NCBI GenBank assembly: GCA_040285745.1
Contig: JAUFOR010000001.1
Location: 1,240,001-1,304,000 of the forward strand
Direction of reading: 5' to 3'
Source of the DNA: Barthelona sp. PCE
Lineage: Eukaryota > Metamonada: BaSk clade
DNA: 64,000 bases
This document shows, one piece after another, positions 36,974 to 47,800 of the stretch; within the stretch, counting starts at the first letter, position 1; every line of letters starts with the position of its first letter. The position numbers were made by a program, and so were the translations under genes. Under the pieces are notes generated by a model that worked only from the letters and a program-made list of their open reading frames with translations, made no database searches and was not told where the DNA came from.

Positions 36974-39007
36974 TTAATCTGGCATGTGATACTCAACGAT
37001 GGACGCCTCGGCCAGGAACGATGGAAGGTAGAACGATTCCACTGTTGGATTCATTGATTCCGGGTCTTCCTCAATATTGTAAGTTTTCAGCACCATTGTC
37101 TTGGTCTCTCCTTCGTATGACATGTCTTGAATAACGTTGTTGGGCAGATTTGGATCGTGGCTTATCTTCATGTATGGTATTTTGTAGTTTGTGAAAAAAC
37201 GCGTTTTAATTGCACCATCTTCAACGTATACTTTAATGATACGATTCCTTACGTGTATGTATGAATCTCCCACGAAATTACAGAAACTATCGCCTTCCTC
37301 CGCATAACATGATCCCTCCCAAAGTAGAACAGGCTCTAAGAAGCTTCCTGTTGACCAATCAAGACAGTGTAAATGTTGTGTTGCTATTTCTTCTTCACTG
37401 TGTCCATGTACAACAAACAGCTGATGATCAGGTGTTTCATCCAATGAACGAGGGTTAAAGTAAACATTTACCACATATCTATGTTCAGAAACAATGTGCT
37501 TTTGAACCTCCACCTCAAACTCGTTGACATAGAACCGAAAGAAATGGATTGCTTCATCACATACAATGCACGCTGAATTATCAAAATGTGAACCATGAAC
37601 ACGTCGAACATAAATATACGGTGGAAGATCCAAAAGCAGCTTACTTCCCAAATACACCAAGCCTGCACGATCCTCAAGACGGTCAACATTTAAGGGCAAC
37701 CCAAGAATAAATCCAAAGTGTTCAGAGCCACAATGAGGTAAAATGGTTGTGATTGGCTTAAATTCTGAGCCGGTCCAGCATAATTTGCCATATGCACAAC
37801 CATTTACCTCTGTTAATACAATAAAATCATCTCCTTCATTTAAATGAACTGATATGATCCCCTCTTTGCTAAGTGAATGCGGTTTCCATGGCCCATGTAG
37901 CACAATAAGCTTCCTTTCTTTGAAAAAAAAGTAACATCTTATTGAAGCGTTATGACCATACACTTCCGTTATTCCATCAAAAAAAATTCGTTTTGGTTGA
38001 AGACTGTTCAACCAAAACACCTCATTATCAACTGTTCTGAATTTGATTAGGCCACAACGTCCTGTTATTTCATCAGCACGACAAAAAACACAATCTTCAT
38101 CACAAAAGGAATCATCATTCAAGTCTATATGCTTCCAGCCGTCCCAAATAACTTTCTTAAAATTCATTTCACCCTTTGACATCTTCAATTCACCGTTTTC
38201 GATATGAACTACCACATATCTTGAATAAATGAATATCATTGACAATACATTCTGAGTGAGCGTCAATAATGCAAAATTCGATAATCTGCTAATATTCAAT
38301 CCTTTAAGCTGTGGAAACCTTTCTGTCAAGTTAACTCGGTTCCTTTGACTGTCAAATATTACCAATTCACCATATCTATGACCTTGAAGGACTGAGAAAA
38401 TGCAATCCGAGTTAAAACACCACCTGATGCATCCTGAATAGATTCCATGTAACTGCTCAATATCAGGTTCATGTGCCTCGTCCATGTCATCTGCAGAAAA
38501 ATTGTAATGCCATATGGTATCATCTTGGCATTTCCTCAACAAAATGTAGTTTGAATTGATGTTTGATTGAGAGTCATAATCTCCAAGACATCTATATTCC
38601 TCGGTTAGCACATTTAATATGTAGCACAGAATCACTTGTCTGTTATTAACGGTATCACTAATGGTGAATAGTAGGTGGTTTTCATCCATCGGAAATATTC
38701 TGCTGCATTGCCTCATAAAGTTGTTCATCTCAAATGGGAAGGGTATTCTCCTTCTTGTATGTTCATCACTCATGATATGATCAAATAATAAGATATCAAG
38801 ATGAGCTAAAAAGTTACTATCATCAAAAAGCTTTCTGATGATCATGTAAGATTCTCCAGCTCTTTCCTTGTATGTGTACTTAAGAGGCTCACCCGTACCC
38901 TCCACATACCCAACAAAGTCCTTGCCTTCAATGGCGCTTTCAATGAGGCTGATTTCGGTTATTTCTCTTGACTTAAGCAATACTACGCCCTCTCCCTCAA
39001 ATATCAT
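36974..39007 (-). CDS. Propeller-like family member C
   Basis: A 677-residue beta-rich protein related to members A and B. The frame is open 11 codons further up but begins with TTG right after a stop, so the first ATG (39007, MIFEGEGVVLL) is taken. The clearest shared block is WKHIDLNDDSFCDEDCVFCR, continuing TGRCGLIKFRTVDNEVFWL, against WNFLMLNDEVFCTEYDAATG and FFKLYRNDVDCMFVL in A. The order of strands downstream (VYGHNASIRCYFFFKERKLIVLHG, then HVRRVHGSHFDNSACIVCD) also follows A and B. C has more Trp, Asp and Glu than A and B. No signal or membrane segment is seen. Upstream and downstream gaps are short (39008-39100 and 36949-36973). Function unknown. Confidence 0.75.
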   Translation of the reverse strand: MIFEGEGVVLLKSREITEISLIESAIEGKDFVGYVEGTGEPLKYTYKERAGESYMIIRKLFDDSNFLAHLDILLFDHIMSDEHTRRRIPFPFEMNNFMRQCSRIFPMDENHLLFTISDTVNNRQVILCYILNVLTEEYRCLGDYDSQSNINSNYILLRKCQDDTIWHYNFSADDMDEAHEPDIEQLHGIYSGCIRWCFNSDCIFSVLQGHRYGELVIFDSQRNRVNLTERFPQLKGLNISRLSNFALLTLTQNVLSMIFIYSRYVVVHIENGELKMSKGEMNFKKVIWDGWKHIDLNDDSFCDEDCVFCRADEITGRCGLIKFRTVDNEVFWLNSLQPKRIFFDGITEVYGHNASIRCYFFFKERKLIVLHGPWKPHSLSKEGIISVHLNEGDDFIVLTEVNGCAYGKLCWTGSEFKPITTILPHCGSEHFGFILGLPLNVDRLEDRAGLVYLGSKLLLDLPPYIYVRRVHGSHFDNSACIVCDEAIHFFRFYVNEFEVEVQKHIVSEHRYVVNVYFNPRSLDETPDHQLFVVHGHSEEEIATQHLHCLDWSTGSFLEPVLLWEGSCYAEEGDSFCNFVGDSYIHVRNRIIKVYVEDGAIKTRFFTNYKIPYMKISHDPNLPNNVIQDMSYEGETKTMVLKTYNIEEDPESMNPTVESFYLPSFLAEASIVEYHMPD

Positions 39008-39100
39008 CTGCCCATCAGCAATAATCCAACATCTCACCAACCAATATTTTTCTCATAACGTTAAACAAAAGCCTGAATATAATACAGTTAACTGATTGAT

Positions 39101-42100
39101 TTATTGTGGAATAGTAAGACTCTCATTTTTAGATTCTCTGATATCATTACGAACTTGCAACAGATCATACTCATTTAAAAACTCATCAACGTGCTCAGCA
39201 TTAGGGTATGAATACAAAAGTGTTAAAAATTCTTCTCGTACTGCTTTTCCTTTTTGGATCAAATTTTGATGGAATAAATAAAGTTTTAATGCATATAAAG
39301 CATCAACATAAGAATCATGTGTTTCAGATTGTATCTCAATATCAAAAACCATCTTTGTAAGTTTACGTAATGATAATCGAGAAGATCCTCGCTTTCTTTT
39401 ATAAAGCAATGACGTGTCAATCTGTTGATCTGATGGGATCAGTAGGTTCAATGTACGCCAGTCTTGATCAAGACCATGACCAACAAATATTACTCCAATA
39501 TCAACAAGTGTCTTCATCAAGAATATCACAGAACGTAGTGTAACAAGATGATACGAGGATGATGTGCGTGACAGATCACCCTTCCTAAGCCCAGAGTACC
39601 TGGTTAAATGATCTTTAACAGGTTCATCAACTGCTATACAGCAGTCAAAAAACGGGTCTCCACAACCCCATGTGGACAAACCACTACGCTCCTCGTCATC
39701 AACCACAAACACGTCATCAGATGGTTTGAGGCCTCGTAGAAGTGTTACACGACCCGGGAAGAAATCAAACGGTTGTGATATCTTTCTTTGACCACTTTTA
39801 TCCAAAAAGGCTACTTCTAATGAAAGAGCAACAAATTCGGCATCAAATGCAACGATATCGCCCTTCCTGGGGCATTCTGCTGGTGTTAATTCATTGAATA
39901 ATGATAGAGGACTCTTAAAAAAATTGTTACTGCTAGGTAAAATTTTCAGTTTCATGCCCCTCTTGCGAAAACCAACTTTACGAATAGAAATCGACTTGCC
40001 CAAAAGTCGTGCACTGCTACCTGCTTCCTGTGCCTGGCCTTGTTCAATATCCACAGATCTGGATCCAAAAACTGAAAACTTTGAAAGTGATGGTGGAGTT
40101 TTTAAAAACATAAAATCTGAAAACTTGGGTGTTTCCATCGGTGCTTCTCTAAAGAAGTGTTCATGTGTGTAAAAGCAAGCAAGTGGCTTGCAAAAAACAC
40201 CAAAATCTTTAACAAAATCATCGAAAATAACGGGAATAATGTGAGAATCATTAAATACAATCCAAGCACTACCATCATCAAGAAGAAAATTCTGTCCGAC
40301 ACTTTGATATCTGTCACCTCGTTGTTGAACGACATTTTGAAGAGATTCTGCAGAAACCCTAACTAATGCAACACAATTATCAAGATCATCATCTGCATTA
40401 ACTAGTAAAACGATAGACGATAGTATATACCGAACTGTCCCGTCCATAGGGTTCAAAGAACATTTGAAGGGTGAAACAAACAGATATAAAGGTAAATCTC
40501 TCAAAGAAGGAGGTTCATCAAAATGAAAGAAAATTGATGACCCTAATTTGATGTTCCTAATTGATAAAAGTGATTGGCGCGAGCAATTACATCGATTACA
40601 AAAGATTAACGAACGTTCATCTCTGGTCAACTCATGCATGACTGTACTAACCATTTGTCCACCCAACAATTCTCCTGATTTGACTTGAGGAATACGTTGT
40701 GCGGTTATGACTCTGCTACGTTTGGTCTCGTGTTGACATGAAAGACATGAGGTAGTTCTCTGTTGTAACATTCCACAAGCACCTAAGAATTCACTATGAG
40801 TAGTTTCTGATCGAACCTTAAACTTATCCTCAAATTCTAACACTTCTGCATGTAAAGACTTGATGAGATGAGGAATACAAATACGCACTCTACTATCAAG
40901 CTTTTCATTACTTTGTATCTCAGGTGTATCCAAAAAAGGACCTACTTTATCACACTGAACATACTTATTTCGAACAACTCTGAGGAAGTTACTGGCAGTG
41001 AAACGATTAACATCAGCAGTACTTAATTGTCTGAATAATAAACAAAGTTCTGTTACCAAAGATGTTTCACTCGGTGAATAGTACTTGGTTAAAATATTGC
41101 GAATGGTAACATTATGAAACATTATCTGCAAAAAAGCATTGAACGTACGACAGTTGAGTAATCCATTCTCAAGACAAACTATACTTAAATCATTGGGATA
41201 TTTTGGTGAATCAGTGAATCTACGGTTCGGTACATTGAGGTGGAGGTCATGATACGCTATACACTCAGGGAGCAATGCTCGATCAGCATTGGTTGATTTG
41301 ATTGGTGATATATCCTTGCAGAAAGAAAAATGATTAACATTCCGAACTGGGGTTAGCGGACGGACCATTGTTGAAAAACTCATTTTTTCCTTCGAAAAAG
41401 GTTTCTCTGTGAATGCCATGCTGTACGTATTAAACAGAGGAAGAGTACGTGAAGACATAACTGAACTACCACCATGAATCAATTTAAGCTTTGAAGGGGT
41501 GATAATATGGGTGACACCAGTTTCCAATTCGCACACATCTTGGTGTGAATGAACATACTGACTTGCAACAGGGCATTTCTTGCTTAATAATAGCGTGAGT
41601 TCCTTCTTTGAACATAGAATAATTCGATCACTTGTAGCAGAAGCACAACAGCACTCCAATGACATGCTGTCACACACAAAAAGTTCCTTACGATGGTGCT
41701 TACGAATACCTAACGCCACAAACTCGACAGTACTTTGAACTATATAGACACCATGTTGTGTTGCACACATGAAAGGAGTCTGCTGGGTTGTCAGGTTATG
41801 TGACCAAAGATGACGTAATGATTCATAAGAATAAATTTCAACATGACTAGTATTCAATTTTGTAATAAACACAACAGAATGAGCAATACATATACGAATA
41901 ACATCTTTCATTAACAAGTGTTGATGATCTCCTTCACCCTTACTAATGACTAAAAAACCTTTGTTATCATCATTACTTTCTTGAGAGAAAAAACAAATTG
42001 TAACATCATCTCGATGATCAATAGTAACTGAATTTGCTAATGTGTTACGGTTATTAAAATACAGATGAAACCAAACCATCCTGATGACGTTGGATAGCTG

Positions 42101-42610
42101 ATCAAAGATAATAAATCTCTTGTTTGACGCAACAGCAAAACTCATTTGAGCTGAAGCAAAACAAAAAAATATTTCATCTGACTCATCTTTACCGTTAAGA
42201 CAGAAAGATCCACGTGGAATTCCCCCTGGTGTAAATGAGTATAGGTTTGTAGGCGCCACAACGACGATGGAATTGACCATACATAAAATACCCAAAGGCT
42301 CATCACCATTGTGGTCTTCAAACTCAAAACATACAGATGCAATGTTAAGTTGGTCGCAATCCAAGGCTGCAATACAATAAGAATAGTCAAAGGATCGAGC
42401 AAAATCCTTCTTCTTGATTAGACACCAGACGCGATCGTAAACTCGATCGTAGTCACATGAAATGAGCATGAAATGGTTGGTGTCAAAGATCCTTTCAATG
42501 GATACGGATACCCATCGCTCTAAACTTTTTGGCATTCGCAGCTGATCAGTTGAGCGACTCATAGCTGTGAGGTTCACGTTAGGCGTAGCCAGCAACGTGT
42601 TCATTGACAT
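39101..42610 (-). CDS. PAN2: PAN2 deadenylase catalytic subunit
   Basis: A 1169-residue PAN2, the poly(A) exonuclease that trims mRNA tails in complex with PAN3. The N-terminal 1-330 form a WD-type propeller. Next comes a linker, and then a pseudo-ubiquitin-hydrolase domain (about 450-850) with a degenerate Cys box (GLLNCRTFNAFLQ) and two zinc-binding CxxC pairs (CLSCQHE and CNRCNC). The DEDD exonuclease runs from about 915: GDIVAFDAEFV carries the first Asp and Glu, then LTRYSGLRKGDL, FVGHGLDQDWR with the next Asp, and ETHDSYVDALYALKLY with the last His and Asp. All catalytic residues are present and the domain order is complete. ATCAGTTAA follows the stop. PAN3 is not in the window. Confidence 0.93.
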   Translation of the reverse strand: MSMNTLLATPNVNLTAMSRSTDQLRMPKSLERWVSVSIERIFDTNHFMLISCDYDRVYDRVWCLIKKKDFARSFDYSYCIAALDCDQLNIASVCFEFEDHNGDEPLGILCMVNSIVVVAPTNLYSFTPGGIPRGSFCLNGKDESDEIFFCFASAQMSFAVASNKRFIIFDQLSNVIRMVWFHLYFNNRNTLANSVTIDHRDDVTICFFSQESNDDNKGFLVISKGEGDHQHLLMKDVIRICIAHSVVFITKLNTSHVEIYSYESLRHLWSHNLTTQQTPFMCATQHGVYIVQSTVEFVALGIRKHHRKELFVCDSMSLECCCASATSDRIILCSKKELTLLLSKKCPVASQYVHSHQDVCELETGVTHIITPSKLKLIHGGSSVMSSRTLPLFNTYSMAFTEKPFSKEKMSFSTMVRPLTPVRNVNHFSFCKDISPIKSTNADRALLPECIAYHDLHLNVPNRRFTDSPKYPNDLSIVCLENGLLNCRTFNAFLQIMFHNVTIRNILTKYYSPSETSLVTELCLLFRQLSTADVNRFTASNFLRVVRNKYVQCDKVGPFLDTPEIQSNEKLDSRVRICIPHLIKSLHAEVLEFEDKFKVRSETTHSEFLGACGMLQQRTTSCLSCQHETKRSRVITAQRIPQVKSGELLGGQMVSTVMHELTRDERSLIFCNRCNCSRQSLLSIRNIKLGSSIFFHFDEPPSLRDLPLYLFVSPFKCSLNPMDGTVRYILSSIVLLVNADDDLDNCVALVRVSAESLQNVVQQRGDRYQSVGQNFLLDDGSAWIVFNDSHIIPVIFDDFVKDFGVFCKPLACFYTHEHFFREAPMETPKFSDFMFLKTPPSLSKFSVFGSRSVDIEQGQAQEAGSSARLLGKSISIRKVGFRKRGMKLKILPSSNNFFKSPLSLFNELTPAECPRKGDIVAFDAEFVALSLEVAFLDKSGQRKISQPFDFFPGRVTLLRGLKPSDDVFVVDDEERSGLSTWGCGDPFFDCCIAVDEPVKDHLTRYSGLRKGDLSRTSSSYHLVTLRSVIFLMKTLVDIGVIFVGHGLDQDWRTLNLLIPSDQQIDTSLLYKRKRGSSRLSLRKLTKMVFDIEIQSETHDSYVDALYALKLYLFHQNLIQKGKAVREEFLTLLYSYPNAEHVDEFLNEYDLLQVRNDIRESKNESLTIPQ

Positions 42611-43155
42611 TCAAAAACTAGTTATTTCAGTTTGACATAGTGTGTGGAGATATAAAGGATGAAACAATGTTTATCTTCTTTTATGGATTCTCCAGATCGC
42701 TTATATACGCATAAAGTACCACATGTCCACATAAATAAGTGAATAATAATCACAAAAATTAAATTTGAGAATTTAAGATTGAATAAGAGTGTTAAAATAA
42801 AAAACACAGAATAAATATGGATAACTTCCTGATTTAGCATCATTTAGCATGTTAGATAAGGTACAAAAATTACTTCATTAGGTTTCGAAAATGGAACAGC
42901 CTTTTTCAGGCTTTTAGTGGATTGAATCGATTCTCATCATGAATCAAAAAGTGAAAAGCAAGCCTGACTAACTCTTAAAACGTCTGTATGCTGTTTTTGT
43001 CTATTTCGCTCAAACAAAGTGTAATACCTATTCAGTGTGTCTTTGCTTCCCCCTTTATAATGAAAGCTAGTATCGCACATATCTGATTAAGCAAAACAAG
43101 CGAATACGTCTTGTTTTTTATTTTCTTTCTTCTTTCTTTGAATTTTTTAACTTAA
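42611..43155. other. Intergenic region between PAN2 and the secreted Cys-rich gene
   Basis: 545 bp of AT-rich sequence between divergent genes. No tRNA, recognisable small RNA or convincing frame is visible. The last 60 bases before the 43156 start are a T-rich tract with repeated TTTCTT. Confidence 0.5.
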
Positions 43156-44349
43156 ATGAGATCAGTAACGTTGATCTTCTATCTATTACTCACATCTTTC
43201 ATCTTTTCGATGGGAGCTGAGAACAGAGCTGAGAACTGCCGTATGGTTTGTAAGGAGGACTATATGTGTTTTGCCGACTGCTTAATCCCTGATGAGGTTG
43301 AGAATGACTTCCCTGACCTTGTTATTCCCCCTAGTGCTGCCAACGCCGCTTCGAACGGTGGTGGTGTAATTATTAACTATGATACATGCAGGAAGCTTTG
43401 TGGTCGCAGTGGTGTATCCTCTGGACAATGTGTAAGCGTATGTAAGTGGCCTGATGCTCTTGCTAAGGCTACACTCAAGGCAAATGCTATTTGTCGCAGC
43501 CGTGGTGTAGGAACCGGAGCAACGTGTTTTAACTGGCTACTCCGCGCCAATGATGCTGCTAACGCCCGCCCCGCTGCAGCTATGAACGGTCTCTTTTCCT
43601 CAAAGAAGCATTCTACAAAGAAAACTGTTACCGTTGAAGGTTCTAAACAAACCACAACTGTTGCCGAGACAATCGATCTTCCTGGTATGGGTGATTTCAT
43701 CCAGAACCCCTCTCCTGGCTGCAAATGTTCTGATGGTGAGTATACTGATGGTGCTCACTTTAAATTTGGATCATTGGTCGATAAACTACCAATTCAAGTT
43801 GGTGGTCGTCTCTGTGCTCGTTGTGGTATTTTCCAACCCGAAATTGATCCAAAAACTGGTCGTTTCAGAGGTTTGCCACCTACTCCTCTTTACTTCAATG
43901 CTGCATTCTCTGTTAGTGGTAGTGGTGGTAAGACTTATTCAAAGCGTCCCAGTGAGAAAGGTTCGCTTCAGATTGTTGCTAAGAACAAGGTCCTTCAACG
44001 TGTTAAAGACGGTGATAAAGTTGGTTTCTTTGGTGCAGATGGTTCTTTCCGTCGTGTTGAAGCTGGTGTTATTCAAAGTAAGGCTGATAAACCTAAGTCA
44101 CTCGATGGCTGGTACTCATATCTTGAAGCTTCTGAGCATCTTGCCAATAGCGCTTATATTGTTCGCGTAAAGAAGGCTTTCGGAGGTGGTGGTTCCGAAA
44201 TTAGAGATGGTGATAAGGTTGTTCTCTCTGATAAACCGGGTCGTAAGTGTATCCCAGAGCGTAAATTGGTGATGTACATTTCAGGTCGTCCAGTTTACAA
44301 GACAATTTGTGAAAAGGAACTTCCTCAGTTCACCGTTAAAATTTTGTAA
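43156..44349 (+). CDS. Secreted Cys-rich protein, unrecognised
   Basis: A 397-residue protein with a clear signal peptide (MRSVTLIFYLLLTSFIFSMGA, cleavage near residue 21). The mature N-terminal half carries paired cysteines (CRMVCKEDYMCFADC, CRKLCGRSGVSSGQCVSVC, then CKCSDGEYTDG and CARCGIF), so it is probably disulphide-bonded and secreted or on the surface. There is no C-terminal membrane helix. The C-terminal half (about 250-397) has regularly spaced beta strands (GSLQIVAKNKVLQRVKDGDK; GSEIRDGDKVVLSDKPG), suggestive of a beta-trefoil or repeated beta module. Codon use is more GC-rich and uniform than in neighbours, as in strongly expressed genes. TCAGTAAATT follows the stop. No family recognised. 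Confidence 0.8.
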   Translation: MRSVTLIFYLLLTSFIFSMGAENRAENCRMVCKEDYMCFADCLIPDEVENDFPDLVIPPSAANAASNGGGVIINYDTCRKLCGRSGVSSGQCVSVCKWPDALAKATLKANAICRSRGVGTGATCFNWLLRANDAANARPAAAMNGLFSSKKHSTKKTVTVEGSKQTTTVAETIDLPGMGDFIQNPSPGCKCSDGEYTDGAHFKFGSLVDKLPIQVGGRLCARCGIFQPEIDPKTGRFRGLPPTPLYFNAAFSVSGSGGKTYSKRPSEKGSLQIVAKNKVLQRVKDGDKVGFFGADGSFRRVEAGVIQSKADKPKSLDGWYSYLEASEHLANSAYIVRVKKAFGGGGSEIRDGDKVVLSDKPGRKCIPERKLVMYISGRPVYKTICEKELPQFTVKIL

Positions 44350-44880
44350 TCAGTAAATTGTTTGATTCTAGCTACATGAGAGTTTTGCTTCACTAAATGA
44401 TCTCGTATACTATTTCCCAGATCTCTTTACTCTACAAAATAGCTGAAAACTTGAAAAACTATTGTTTGATACATTCAAGTCATTGATTCACCATAGTTCC
44501 TTCCCTTATTGTAGCGGTAGTAAAGCCTGAAACTTTGATGATTTACAGAGATCTAAGTTTGGGTATGGTGCCAGGTCACTGGGGTTGGTGTGCGGAAGTC
44601 CACAAATCCGACCCTCGATACTAATAAATAGGTATAAAATATACAAAAGAAAATAGGTAACCTTGATATAAGTTAACTAAGTGAATTCCACCCTGCTTCG
44701 TGTTCCATTCTCTAATTGTTCATCAATCTGGGATCTTGAGGATCGGTTGCACTACCAGTGAAGTACATGCTTCGATTGTAATTTTAGCAATAATGTTAAT
44801 GTTACACATTATTTTACGCCCAATGTGGACAATTTAGTTACATTTACACATATTTAACAGCTACAAAATCTACCATCAGT
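44350..44880. other. Gene-poor gap containing a dispersed-repeat copy
   Basis: 531 bp between converging genes. It holds one copy of the 178-bp repeat (44574-44751) and, next to it, a decayed minus-strand relative of the small frame at 49469-49651. The remainder is AT-rich with nothing recognised. Confidence 0.7.
44574..44751 (+). repeat. 178-bp dispersed repeat, copy 1
   Basis: By eye it differs from the copy at 49961-50138 at about 11 of 178 positions, with no gaps. Both run from GGTCAC to CGGTTGCA, and the last 60 or more bases appear identical. Strand is shown arbitrarily, because coding potential is on the minus strand. Confidence 0.93.
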
Positions 44881-47800
44881 CTATTGGAACTGCTGCATGC
44901 GTTCCTTCACCTGCTCGAGGGTGACATTTTGTACCGGGGCAACGTTGCACTGACCGTAGTGTCCGCAGTTAGGCGAGAGGCACGAGAAGCAGAACTCGCG
45001 AGCGCACGTGAAGCACTTCATGCTCTTGCACGCTCCACCGTGCTCTATGGGTGTCAGGCAATTCGGACATACGCGCACAGACGGCACACCTGGAATGTTG
45101 TTAAACTCAATAGTTATCAAGGTTGCGTTATGCAAACGGTTGTTGAGCTTGTCTACGTCGTCCTGCGTCCATTGCGAGAGGCGCTGCATGATAAAGAGCT
45201 TGAACTCGTTTGGGAGGATGCCGCGGATGGCGAGAGGGATTCCTTCGCGCAAGCGCAAAACGCTGTTCGGGAGCCTCAACGTTTGATCGCAAAGGGCGAC
45301 AGACGGCAGCATGGTGTCGACGGGTTGTAGAATGACGGTGAACAAGTTCAGTTCGGGCGAGTCGTTGAGCCAGTACACGAACTGCAGCAAATCAAGAGAG
45401 TTGAATCCCTGTAATATTTCTGCTACTGCGTCGCGTATGTTGGTGGGTACACTATCGTCGAATACCAGGGTAGCAAGCACCTGCTCGGTGGTGAAACGAG
45501 GGGGGCCGCACATCATCGCCTTGACTTCAGCGAACGTGAGTTTGACTCCCAGCTGCGATGTCAGCTCATGCGAGTTAAATGCTGCGTTAACCTTCTCCGA
45601 CAGCTCCACATATGGTTCGGATGCGAATTCACGGGCGAACTGCAGGAATTCATCAATGTTATCAGCTGTAACCAACTTGTCCTCACCTCCCAAGAAGTTG
45701 AAGTTCAGGCCGTCGTGCTTCAGCATATTGATGATGTACGCCGACTCGGTCGGGAACACCCTGTAGAAGACTTTTCTATCAGAAAGCTTGTCATAATCTT
45801 CACTGAGCGCATTCAGCAAAAACTGGCCAACCTGAATGTCGTCAACAGGTGTCTGGAACACGAAACAGCAGTACAGGAACCCACACATCGCCTCGATGTG
45901 CTCTTCGGAAGCCGTGGTATCGATGCGGGGCAATGCTCGAAGCTCGAAGATGTGGTCCACGAACTGTGGAATTGAGAGCTGCTCCATACCGTTCAATGTA
46001 ATGGAAGCACCGAAATGTCCATCACCACTCATAAACACGCCAGTATTACTGAACACCCGCACGAAGAATTCATCAAATGTCTGTTCCATCTGAACAAATT
46101 TCGCTGTTCTTTCTGCCACCTCAGTATCACACAATAGCATTTGTTTGCTGACAATAAACTGGTTAATCTGCTGACGGATGAGCTCTAGGCTATCTGAATT
46201 CATAGTATGCTGCCACTCATAGCAGCTCAATTCGTAGATAGTTGGTCTAACACTCATATTATAGGCTTGGCATCGTTCGATGATTACAGAGTGTGCACAG
46301 TTATTTGGCAAAACAAGTTTAGAAGCGTTTGATCTATCTTGAGCATAAATGCATGCGATAGCTCTTCCCAATGATTCAATGGTCTTGGAAACTTTATGTG
46401 TCTTTTGGACATTGCTGCGTGACACCATAGCCGCACCCAAAATGTGTGAACCATCAATACTTATTCCAAAATCACATAATTTGACCCTGGGGTTGGAACC
46501 ATCTTCACTGCAATAAATAAGAACATTCCGAGGTCTGAGATTACGCAATATGATACCGTTAGCGTGCATCGAGAACACAGCCTTGACAAGCTGGTGAGCC
46601 AAATCATTTTTGGTTGCTAATTCTAGAGGGAATGCGCTCAGATACTGTTCAAGATCGTATGATGCGCGCTCGAGCTCTATACACACGAACTTAACAGAGA
46701 TACGGCCTCTTCGCATCTCTGGAACCAGCACAATATTCTTTAGTGCAACAACAAAAGGTTGAAACTTTGATAAAACACGTAATTCCGTTTGTAAAGATTT
46801 AAGATTTTGGTTAAGATCACCTCTAAACTTTTTGGACACACAAACACACTTAATTAGCAGATCATCTCCCTCTATATCATTCTGCAAATCTGCATCAGCA
46901 AGCTCACCGTTCAAATAACTGTCAGAATCGATGATTTTTGGGGTTATTGGTAGTCTGAAGCCAGAGAGATTCAGCTCTTTTAGAGTGGTTGTCAGATCAA
47001 GTGCAAGGGAAAACTTAGCAATGATATCCTTCAACTGTTCAGCACTGTAATCAATAACTTCAAGAAGATGCTTCTTTTCCTGCTTAAAGTGTACGCATGT
47101 GCACGCTGTCGTGTCCGAACGATGACGCCCCAATTGCTTGTGCAGAAAATAGATTAAGTTAAAATCCAGCAGATCAGTTGTGTCTTCATCTTTCGACAGA
47201 GCTTCCCTGAATTCCGTAGCGCGTTGTGTGATCTCTCCAACTTGTTGAACGATGCCGTCCAAAGCCTTACTCTTGTCGCTGAAATGTATGAGCGCTGAGT
47301 GCACCTCAACCAAGTGAAGCTTGTCATACTTATCGAAAACCTTGAAGTAAACATCCAAACTCTGCAGTTCTGTAAGTTTAGCAGCGTAGGAATGCTCGTT
47401 CAAAAACTTAGCAATGGGAAACTGTGCTACCAAATCCGAAAACTTGGAGCTGAAAGTGATGGATAAGGTATCTTCTAACTCAAAATCTAAAATGATGTTT
47501 TTCAGTGAATTAATGAAGTTAATAGCCTGCTCTAGTTCATTCATATGCTGTTCCAACGTATTCACATTGGAGTTAGAAGATATTAAATCAAAAAATGAGT
47601 CAGGTGGCATCTCAAGCTGACGAACGGCGGCAGCACAGTCGTTAACATGCTCCGTCAGCGCACTGTACTCACTGTTACCCGAATTAGGCGTCAGTTGATT
47701 CAATGTATCGAAAACAACCTGTAATTTTGTATCCATCTCCGATTTTTGGTCTTCCATATCCTTCTTCTGCTTCTGCAACTTCATTTCTATCTCTGACTTC

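Noticed and set aside
42622-42843. Hydrophobic 73-codon minus-strand frame upstream of PAN2
   Set aside because: It sits in the PAN2 leader, is out of keeping with coding composition, and the PAN2 start at 42610 is sufficient.
45008-46093. Several long plus-strand frames opposite the fusion gene
   Set aside because: They are antisense shadows in a GC-richer stretch; the minus-strand frame encodes clear HECT-like and zinc-finger motifs.
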